Assembly: GCA_021806765.1 (NCBI GenBank)
Contig: JAJZQR010000217.1
Span: forward strand, 1 to 8,669
Reading direction: 5' to 3'
Source of the DNA: Chloroflexota bacterium
GTDB lineage: Bacteria > Chloroflexota > UBA6077
DNA: 8,669 nucleotides
Within the stretch, counting starts at the first letter, position 1; each line of letters opens with the position of its first letter. Of this stretch, positions 1-5,225 are shown in pieces. The position numbers and the translations under genes were made by a program. The notes beneath the pieces are model-generated. The model was not told the origin of the DNA, made no database searches, and saw only the letters and a program-made list of their open reading frames with translations.

Positions 1-898
1 TGATCTTGCGGTCGAAGCGGCCCGGGCGCAGGAGGGCGGGGTCGAGGACCTCGGCCAGGTTGGTGGCGCCGATGGTGAGGACCGGGGGCATATCGGCCTT
101 TTTCTTACGGAGGCCGAGGGACCTGAGGAAGCGACCCCAGCGGCTCTGCTCCTGGGGGGGAGGGTCCATCTGGAGGAGGAGCTCGTTGAGCATGCCTGTG
201 TTGCCGCCGAACATCATCCCCCCGAAGCCGGTGCTGGGACCCTGGTTGGCCCTGGCCGCCCCCATGGCATCGATCTCGTCGATGAAGAGGATGCAGGCGC
301 CGTACTTTTTGGCGAGCTTGCGGGCCTTGCCGTAGAGCATCATGACCCGGAGGTTGCCGATGCCCATGAACATATTCTGGAAGGATGGGGCGCTGGCGTA
401 GCCGAAGGGGACGCCGGCCTCGGTGCTGATGGCCTGGGCTAGGTAGCTCTTGCCGGTGCCAGGAGGTCCGACGAGGAGGAGGCCACGGATGGCCTCGCCG
501 CCCATCTGCTTGAAGCCCTTGACGCCTCGCAGGAGTGTGACGATGCGTCTGGCGGACTCCAGGACCTCTGGGTTGCCCTTGTAGTCCTTGAAGCCGACGC
601 CGGTCTCGCCGGGCTTGACCCAGTAGGTGCGGCCCCTGCCGAGGAACCAGAAGAGGGCGACGAACTGGACTACCATGAAGAGCACGGCGAAGGCCAGCTG
701 GAAGAGGAGCATGACGCCGTATCCCACCATGGGGAGCCAGGTCTGCCAGGTGGGCAGCAGGAAGGTCCAGAAGGCCGTCGCGAAGATCGCTAACAGCACT
801 AACCACTTGAGCTGTTGGCCGATGATCCCGAACAGGGTGTCGATGAAACTATCTATAGTGTTGTCGAGGGAGGATTTTCTACTCTCGCTGTCTTGCAT
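1..898 (-). CDS. FtsH-like membrane-anchored AAA+ ATPase, C-terminus cut by window edge
   Basis: The reading frame opens at ATG 896-898 and stays open to base 1, giving 299 visible residues. Two hydrophobic segments (about 32-49 and 59-86) anchor it in the membrane. An AAA+ core follows: Walker A GPPGTGKS at 144-151, Walker B ILFIDEID at 203-210, sensor-1 ATN at 278-280 and an arginine-finger region RPGRFDR at 291-297. The order and the wording of the last motif are those of FtsH. Unlike classical FtsH, almost no periplasmic domain fits between the two membrane segments. About 25 extra residues, including a basic RKKK, sit between the LLLQMD helix and sensor 1. A Shine-Dalgarno AGAGAGG (904-910) lies 5 nt before the start and overlaps the stop of the upstream gene. 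The M41 zinc-protease domain would lie off the window, so protease activity cannot be judged. Family assignment is firm; identity as housekeeping ftsH is doubtful. Confidence 0.9.
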   Translation of the reverse strand, partial: MQDSESRKSSLDNTIDSFIDTLFGIIGQQLKWLVLLAIFATAFWTFLLPTWQTWLPMVGYGVMLLFQLAFAVLFMVVQFVALFWFLGRGRTYWVKPGETGVGFKDYKGNPEVLESARRIVTLLRGVKGFKQMGGEAIRGLLLVGPPGTGKSYLAQAISTEAGVPFGYASAPSFQNMFMGIGNLRVMMLYGKARKLAKKYGACILFIDEIDAMGAARANQGPSTGFGGMMFGGNTGMLNELLLQMDPPPQEQSRWGRFLRSLGLRKKKADMPPVLTIGATNLAEVLDPALLRPGRFDRKI

Positions 899-909
899 TG
901 GTACCTCTC

Positions 910-1527
910 TCACTGGATGCTGGCAATCTTGCCGTCGGATCCGACGATATAGATGTACGGGACCTCCGCGGAGCCGGTGGGGGCGTCCACCCGCAGGACG
1001 TAGAAGTAGACGTTCTGACCGTCACTCATGGGTACGCCCCCTACGTAGGTGGCGGTGGTGTAGCGGCGGCCCTGCTGCTTGGCGGCGTCCAGCTGCTGCT
1101 GCAGCTGCTGGAGCGTGGCGCCGCTGTTGGCCTGCATGGAGTTCTTCATGTCGTTGCTGATCAGGTCCCACATGGTCTTGCCGTCGAAGCTGGCCTGGGC
1201 CTGGAGGTAACGCTCCACCACCGGGGAGGGGGGAAGCTGATTGGACGCCAGTGTGGACAGGGTGGCTCCAGAACTGCCGGCGGATTGGGCGCCTGCGACG
1301 GGCATGCCCTGGACGGATCCGCTGGTGAACTTCCAGCCGATGGCTCCCACGACGAGGAGGGCAACCAGGCCGTAGCGGACGGCTCGCGGGCGCAGTGCGA
1401 GCCGGATCCCCATGAACAGGACGACGAACGTCTTTATCACCCAGTGAAGGAGGACGCGCACGGGGAAGGTGATCAAGCTCCCGCGCCCGGATGTCTCCTG
1501 ATCCTCATCTTGAGTATCTTGAGTCAT
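910..1527 (-). CDS. Membrane-anchored protein with NTF2-like C-terminal domain, partner of the FtsH-like ATPase
   Basis: A 205-residue protein starting at ATG 1525-1527, with AAAGGTG placed 8 nt upstream. The N-terminus is acidic and polar. Residues about 25-66 contain two hydrophobic stretches broken by arginines (around 42-51), so it has one or two membrane passes. A Ser/Gly/Ala-rich linker (about 70-95) leads to a soluble domain (about 103-205). That domain has an N-terminal helix VVERYLQAQ, a Gln-rich helix (138-152) and three C-terminal beta-like strands, a pattern that resembles SnoaL/NTF2-like domains. The stop lies 11 nt before the FtsH-like gene, so the two are an operon. A role as substrate adaptor or scaffold for the ATPase is inferred from this pairing only. 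I do not recognise a named family. Confidence 0.8.
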   Translation of the reverse strand: MTQDTQDEDQETSGRGSLITFPVRVLLHWVIKTFVVLFMGIRLALRPRAVRYGLVALLVVGAIGWKFTSGSVQGMPVAGAQSAGSSGATLSTLASNQLPPSPVVERYLQAQASFDGKTMWDLISNDMKNSMQANSGATLQQLQQQLDAAKQQGRRYTTATYVGGVPMSDGQNVYFYVLRVDAPTGSAEVPYIYIVGSDGKIASIQ

Positions 1528-1569
1528 GGCTCACGCACCTTTCAGATGGGGCTAGCCCTATAAAAGAAC

Positions 1570-1605
1570 ACGAGAGAGCAAAGGCAACCACCTTTGGTCT
1601 CTCGT
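1570..1605 (-). promoter_or_regulatory. Strong hairpin in the 5' leader of the membrane protein/FtsH-like operon, possible attenuator
   Basis: Arms ACGAGAGA (1570-1577) and TCTCTCGT (1598-1605) pair over 8 bp. After a single same-base mismatch (1578/1597), CAAAGG (1579-1584) pairs with CCTTTG (1591-1596) around a 6-nt loop. Read on the minus strand, the hairpin is followed by GTTCTTTTAT and lies about 42 nt before the start codon at 1527. That makes it terminator-like, and it would allow leader attenuation. On the plus strand the trailing sequence TTTCCTTCT is a poor U-tract. The structure is seen directly; the regulatory role is inferred. Confidence 0.5.
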
Positions 1606-1680
1606 TTCCTTCTCAGCACTCACTACCGCCGGGCAACCTGCCCCTTCCTTGGCTCGCCGTTCCAGCCACCCTTCTGCGGG

Positions 1681-1740
1681 CGACGGGCGTTTAGCGGCGC
1701 AGCGAGGGGATCGCGCCTCGGGAGCGAGGGGCCGCCGTCG
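1681..1740. repeat. 60-nt imperfect inverted repeat with internal stem and direct repeat
   Basis: CGACGG (1681-1686) pairs with CCGTCG (1735-1740). CGGC (1695-1698) pairs with GCCG (1731-1734). A terminal stem of CCTCG (1716-1720) and CGAGG (1725-1729) closes a GGAG loop. AGCGAGGGG occurs twice, at 1701-1709 and 1723-1731. The block could fold as RNA on either strand or bind a regulator. In DNA this GC-rich some of the pairing could be chance. Confidence 0.35.
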
Positions 1741-1746
1741 CGCCTT

Positions 1747-1772
1747 CGACACTTGCGCGGGGCGACACTCGC
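1747..1772. repeat. Pair of 10-bp direct repeats, operator-like
   Basis: CGACACTTGC (1747-1756) and CGACACTCGC (1763-1772) match at 9 of 10 positions with a 16-bp period. They lie about 75 bp upstream of the tRNA -35 box and upstream of the minus-strand operon. They could be tandem sites for a DNA-binding protein. No regulator gene is adjacent, so the role is unknown. Confidence 0.3.
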
Positions 1773-1847
1773 TTCCCTTTTGGCAAATAGTGTGCCGGTA
1801 AAGAGTTGATGGAGTTAGAGGGGGTGGGGTGCGTCTGGGTCGCAAGC

Positions 1848-1876
1848 TTGTCGCGGTCGGGAGCATCCGGTATAAT
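1848..1876 (+). promoter_or_regulatory. Sigma-70-type promoter of the tRNA-Val gene
   Basis: TTGTCG (1848-1853) and a perfect TATAAT (1871-1876) are separated by exactly 17 bp. The predicted start, about 7 nt after the -10 box, falls at roughly 1882-1884, just before the tRNA 5' end at 1888. The short leader is typical of tRNA transcription units. Confidence 0.8.
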
Positions 1877-1887
1877 ATGGGGTGCTA

Positions 1888-1963
<76 letters not shown>

Positions 1964-1966
1964 GCG

Positions 1967-1994
1967 AAAACCCCCGTAGTAGCGGGGGTTTTTC
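1967..1994. terminator. Bidirectional Rho-independent terminator between tRNA-Val and int
   Basis: The inverted repeat AAAACCCCCG (1967-1976) and CGGGGGTTTT (1983-1992) encloses the 6-nt loop TAGTAG. On the plus strand it ends in TTTTT (1989-1993), right after the tRNA. On the minus strand it ends in TTTT (complement of 1967-1970), right after the integrase stop. One hairpin can therefore end both converging transcripts. Confidence 0.88.
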
Positions 1995-3181
1995 TATTGG
2001 TGGGGATCCGGAGCGGCGGAGTCTGGACAAATTCTGGACAAATCCAGCAGCTGGCCCATCTTGTCCGCGACGCGCTGGGACGCGCCCGGCACCGAGGCGT
2101 GGTAGAGGTTGTAGGTCACCGAGGGGCGGGAGTGCCCCGCGGCCTCCTGGACGTCCTTGACAGAGACTCCCTGGGACAGCAGCCAGGTGCAGAAGGTGTG
2201 GCGGAGGTCGTGCACCGTCACGTGAGGTAGATCGGCCTTTTCGAGGATCACATCCAGGTAGTCATTGACCGTGCGGGGTTCGATATACTTGCCGGCGTAC
2301 CTGCCTCCCTTCCAGCCGGTGAAGATCCAGCCCTCCTCCCGCCAGGCTTCCCCGTGGGAGTTCCTCTCGACGTCCTGGCGGATCTTCCAGGCCTTCAACT
2401 TCTCAAGCGCTGGCTCGGGGAGCACGACCGTGCGCAAGCCCGCCTTGGACTTGGGGGTATCCATGTCCATCTGCCCATCCACCCGAACCAGGCGGCGCTT
2501 GATGGTGACCACCCCCGTTGTCAGGTCCACATCCCCCCACTTGAGTCCCACCGCTTCGCCCTTGCGCAGGCCGGTGGAGAGAATGACCCAGAACAGGGCC
2601 TCCGTCCGCTCGCCCTCCAGCGCCCGCAAGAAGCTCTCGACTTGCACGGTGCCGAGGGCCCTGGGGGGCGGACCATCGGCCGAGGGGGGCTTGATCAGAT
2701 CCGTGACGTTTCGCTCCAGGATCTCGCGGGCCACGCCAAAGCCCAGGATTGCGTGGATCGTGCCGTAGTGATTTCGCAGGGTCTTGCTGCAGAGGGGCGT
2801 GCGGGTTCCCACGCCTTTCTTGAGCGCCGACAGCACACGAGTGACGTGATCGGCGGTCAACCGCTGCACCGCGATCTTGTCCCACCCGGAACAGTATCTC
2901 AGGCACCGGCGGTAGTCCGAGAGGGTGGTCTTCTTGAGCCCCTCCAACTCCTTGGCTTCGAGGAAGGCGTCCGCCAGCTCCTTCCACGTGGTCTTGGACT
3001 TGTCGGGCGAGATCCCGTACTTGAGGCTCCGCTTGACCAGCCCCTCCAGGTGCAGCTGAGCTCCTTCTTCGGTGAGGAAGTTCTGGCTCACCAGTTGCCC
3101 CTCCACCATCAAGCGGGCCTTGAAGCTCTTGCCAACCCTGGTGATGTTGCCGTGCCCGCACCGCACTTTGATCTTCTTCAT
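1994..3181 (-). CDS. int: Tyrosine recombinase (phage-type integrase)
   Basis: A 395-residue site-specific recombinase expected to insert and excise the element at the tRNA-Val locus. Domains in order are an N-terminal arm-DNA-binding region (about 5-55, with KARLMVEGQ), a SAM-like core-binding domain (about 60-155, starting TWKELADAFLEAKEL) and a catalytic domain (about 170-385). Catalytic residues, numbered from ATG 3181, are R206 in TGLRKGE, K244 or K246 in the hairpin TPKSK, H324 and R327 in HDLRH, H350 in AAGH and nucleophile Y360 in YNLYH. All are present, so it looks active. I place the start at ATG 3179-3181, where ATGA overlaps the stop of the upstream gene. A GTG at 3209-3211 would add 10 residues but has no ribosome site. 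The stop lies 32 nt from the tRNA. Confidence 0.95.
   Translation of the reverse strand: MKKIKVRCGHGNITRVGKSFKARLMVEGQLVSQNFLTEEGAQLHLEGLVKRSLKYGISPDKSKTTWKELADAFLEAKELEGLKKTTLSDYRRCLRYCSGWDKIAVQRLTADHVTRVLSALKKGVGTRTPLCSKTLRNHYGTIHAILGFGVAREILERNVTDLIKPPSADGPPPRALGTVQVESFLRALEGERTEALFWVILSTGLRKGEAVGLKWGDVDLTTGVVTIKRRLVRVDGQMDMDTPKSKAGLRTVVLPEPALEKLKAWKIRQDVERNSHGEAWREEGWIFTGWKGGRYAGKYIEPRTVNDYLDVILEKADLPHVTVHDLRHTFCTWLLSQGVSVKDVQEAAGHSRPSVTYNLYHASVPGASQRVADKMGQLLDLSRICPDSAAPDPHQ
2022..2043. repeat. Perfect 11-bp tandem direct repeat, candidate integrase arm-binding sites
   Basis: TCTGGACAAAT occurs twice in direct succession (2022-2032 and 2033-2043), inside the last codons of int and about 60-80 bp from the tRNA 3' end. 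Lambda- and Tn916-type integrases bind short direct repeats at this distance from the core through their N-terminal domain, which this integrase also has. I saw no further complete copy in the window. The repeat itself is certain; its role is inferred. Confidence 0.5.
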
Positions 3182-3375
3182 AACGGCAGACTGATCCTCT
3201 CCTCGATCCACTTCTGGAGCGCGTTGGCCGGAATGCGGACCGAATGGTTGATCAAGATGTGGGGTATCTCCCCGCGCTTGACCATCTGGTAGATCGTGGA
3301 CTTACCTAGCTTCAAGATCGACGCTACCTCCTCCGGAGTCAGAAGTTGGGTTTGCCGTAGCTCCTGCCAGCGCAT
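3178..3375 (-). CDS. Excisionase-like helix-turn-helix DNA-binding protein
   Basis: A 65-residue protein, MRWQELRQTQLLTPEEVA..., with the MerR-like/HTH_17 pattern of excisionase-family proteins: a first helix LLTPEEVASILK, the recognition helix KSTIYQMVKRGEIPH and a wing strand with VRIPANAL. Such proteins bend DNA at attachment sites to promote excision, or repress the element. The start is ATG 3373-3375, set by the strong GAGGTG at 3380-3385 four nt upstream; that motif overlaps the stop of the preceding gene. The frame stays open upstream to 3519, but that part is the antisense-like shadow of the preceding gene and has no ribosome site. The stop TGA overlaps the integrase ATG (ATGA), so the two are translationally coupled. 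This supports a Xis role, though a regulator of int is also possible. Confidence 0.85.
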   Translation of the reverse strand: MRWQELRQTQLLTPEEVASILKLGKSTIYQMVKRGEIPHILINHSVRIPANALQKWIEERISLPL

Positions 3376-3379
3376 CTTA

Positions 3380-3385
3380 CACCTC
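3380..3385 (-). promoter_or_regulatory. Ribosome binding site of the excisionase-like gene
   Basis: GAGGTG on the minus strand, 4 nt before ATG 3373-3375. It decides the start of the 65-residue protein against longer upstream alternatives and overlaps the TGA stop (3384-3386) of the preceding gene. Confidence 0.75.
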
Positions 3386-5225
3386 ACGGATGACAATTGG
3401 AACATTTGTTCGCCCACTGGATTGCTTGCCAGCAACGTCGGTCCTGGAAGGAACGATCGGGCTCGCGCCAGATTGGGCCGAGGAGGCCATGCGGGTTGCG
3501 CGGATCGGCGAGCCGCCACTCGCAGGTGAGGAGCAGCGGGATCGCCGCACCGCGCCCAACGGCAGCGGCGCGGGCAGCCCGACCGATTCGCTCCTCCGAG
3601 GTCTTGTCTTTCGTCACTACCAGGATCGTGGGGAATCCATCATAGTCCGCAGTGAACCTGCCGCCGGTGAGGTACTCAAAGTAGGCGGCGAACTTCTGCA
3701 AGTAGTCGCGGGCGCTCATGGTGCCGTGGTCGTACTCCAGGAAGAAGCCGTAAAGCAGGCCTTCGTGCCGATAGATGCCATATCCATCAGGGCGAAGGTA
3801 GCGGCGGCTGCAAGCCGCGGCGTTTCTCCACTCCACCAGGCCGTCGTCGCTACCTGGCAGGGCCACCTTCTTCGCAGTCCCTATCAGGTGGACGAAGATG
3901 CCGTCGGCGCCCAGGGTGTGGGAGAGGTTCGCAACGAGCTGGCGGCGCGAGCCTATCGGATTGGCGGGTCCTCCTCCCGCCAATCCGTTGTGGCGAACCG
4001 CGGCGGCGACAGAAAGTCCCTGCTGCGCGGCGACCATCGCCAGGCCCCTCTCGGTCAGTTCGGCCAGCTCCAGAGCTCCGGGGTCAGCACCAACTTCCTC
4101 GGACCCCAGCAGCCGCATCAGCCCCAGCGCCAGCAGGCGGTTCCGACGTTGGCGAGCCCAGCGCGCCTGCCAGCCGAGCACGGTCGCCAGGCGCTCGGGC
4201 GTTTGAAAGGGGTGCCGGCCGACCATGTCTAGTAGCGCCCGATCGGTCCCTGACAGTTCGATCACTGGGCTGCCCAGGGTGTTGTTTGATCCCCTGGCGG
4301 CTGAGTAGGTCGAGAACACGGCCCCCACCAGGCGCGGGAGGCTGCCGCCGGGGCGGCGGGGTCCCAAGGGTTCCAACTTGATGTGATCGGAGAGAGCTTC
4401 CACCGAAAGCTGGGCACTCCCAGCGAAGCGAGTCAACTCGCCGAGTCCCTCAGCCAGGTCTCGCCACGTCGCCACGCAGGCCGGCAGCGGAGCATCGAAT
4501 CGGGCGCGACCGGAGTCCTCCAACATCAACCTCCACGCGGTCGCCCGGCGACGATCTCGGGTCGCCACCACCAGGGTGGGGAACTGGCCGCTTCTGGCGC
4601 TCCGAAGGAGAAGAAGCCGGTCCAGCGCGGTGCGGTAGGCCCGCAGGGGGAACGTCGCAAGGTCCGGCACCAGCAGGAAGGCCCCCGTTTCTCCCTCCCA
4701 GGAGAGGGCGGCGTAGGCGGGCAGTTCGACCCTGGTCAAGGTTCTGAAAGCCGGACGCTGGAAGTGGCACCGCCAGGGGCGCTCCCAGGCCAGGAGGTTC
4801 GGGCTGCCCGGCCGGGAGGCGGCGACAGCCGCCAGCAGTTCATGGCAAGCTAGAAGCTGCGGGAGCCCGGGAAGGAGGTCGATCAGATCGGATCCTCTCA
4901 GGCGGTTCCGACGGGCCAGGTGCCCCGGCTCGACACCCTGATCCAGGGCGACCGTCGCCAACCCGAGGTCGGTGAGGTAGTACAATCGCGGTGAGTGGCC
5001 CGGGCGCAAGGCTGGCGCAATGGCGGCGACCAGCCCCCTATCGTGGATCTGCTCAAGACTGCGGTAGACGCTGGCCCCCCCGTGCAGCCCGCCGAGCCGC
5101 TCCATCACCCTCTCGGACAGGAGCGGCAGGCGTGCGAGCAGCAGCAGGATGCTGCGAACGCTATTCTTGCCAGCGAGCCACCGTACTGCTTCCTCCGCAT
5201 CGCGCCAGCACGCTCGGAGGCTCAC
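3384..5225 (-). CDS. Replic_Relax-type protein with two tandem winged-helix/core repeats
   Basis: A 613-residue protein starting at GTG 5223-5225, which overlaps the stop of the ATPase gene (GTGA) and follows GAGGTGG (5230-5236). The second half carries the replication-relaxation signature: a winged helix (about 325-400), then YLRPDG (476-481), GFFLEYDHGT (493-502), and FPTILVVTKD (531-540) ahead of a helix. The first half repeats this plan with a winged helix (about 22-95, ending YYLTDLGLATVAL), then GAFLLVPDLA (181-190) and FPTLVVATRD (215-224). The RPDG and FLEYD positions are replaced there, so the first core looks inactive. In plasmids and ICEs, Replic_Relax proteins sit with TraG-like ATPases and are linked to element replication or relaxation. 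The fold resembles nuclease-like cores; the biochemical activity is not established. The gene lies 8 nt before the excisionase-like gene. Family placement is good, exact role uncertain. Confidence 0.85.
   Translation of the reverse strand: MSLRACWRDAEEAVRWLAGKNSVRSILLLLARLPLLSERVMERLGGLHGGASVYRSLEQIHDRGLVAAIAPALRPGHSPRLYYLTDLGLATVALDQGVEPGHLARRNRLRGSDLIDLLPGLPQLLACHELLAAVAASRPGSPNLLAWERPWRCHFQRPAFRTLTRVELPAYAALSWEGETGAFLLVPDLATFPLRAYRTALDRLLLLRSARSGQFPTLVVATRDRRRATAWRLMLEDSGRARFDAPLPACVATWRDLAEGLGELTRFAGSAQLSVEALSDHIKLEPLGPRRPGGSLPRLVGAVFSTYSAARGSNNTLGSPVIELSGTDRALLDMVGRHPFQTPERLATVLGWQARWARQRRNRLLALGLMRLLGSEEVGADPGALELAELTERGLAMVAAQQGLSVAAAVRHNGLAGGGPANPIGSRRQLVANLSHTLGADGIFVHLIGTAKKVALPGSDDGLVEWRNAAACSRRYLRPDGYGIYRHEGLLYGFFLEYDHGTMSARDYLQKFAAYFEYLTGGRFTADYDGFPTILVVTKDKTSEERIGRAARAAAVGRGAAIPLLLTCEWRLADPRNPHGLLGPIWREPDRSFQDRRCWQAIQWANKCSNCHP

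Larger units (their letters stand above)
1528..1887. other. 360-nt intergenic region with structured DNA and divergent transcription
   Basis: No convincing protein gene lies here; the open frames through it lack good start sites and family resemblance. The region separates the minus-strand membrane protein/FtsH-like operon from the plus-strand tRNA, so it must hold promoters for both. It contains a long hairpin at 1570-1605, a 60-nt foldable block at 1681-1740 with an AGCGAGGGG direct repeat (1701-1709 and 1723-1731), a near-perfect 10-bp direct repeat (1747-1756 and 1763-1772) and the tRNA promoter at 1848-1876. No clear minus-strand promoter stands out. Confidence 0.7.

Noticed and set aside
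105..806. Minus-strand frame of 233 codons over the FtsH-like gene
   Set aside because: It is a shifted frame of the AAA ATPase; the Walker and sensor motifs are all in the other frame, which is open to the window edge.
1570..1760. T-box leader on the minus strand
   Set aside because: Stretches such as AGGGTGG and AGGTGGTTGCC recall the T-box antiterminator motif, but the full consensus is absent, no Stem I landmarks were found, and the downstream genes are not amino-acid related.
1558..1866. Short protein genes in the intergenic gap (about 70-100 codons on either strand)
   Set aside because: Low-complexity Arg/Pro/Ser content, no ribosome sites, and overlap with the tRNA promoter and hairpins.
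2354..3292. Plus-strand open frame of 312 codons over int
   Set aside because: Antisense to an integrase with all catalytic residues; composition is shadow-like.
3376..3519. N-terminal 48-codon extension of the excisionase-like protein
   Set aside because: It overlaps the end of the Replic_Relax gene in another frame and lacks a ribosome site; GAGGTG just before 3375 gives a 65-residue protein of normal size for the family.
3390..4232. Plus-strand open frame of 280 codons
   Set aside because: Antisense to the Replic_Relax gene and no family resemblance.
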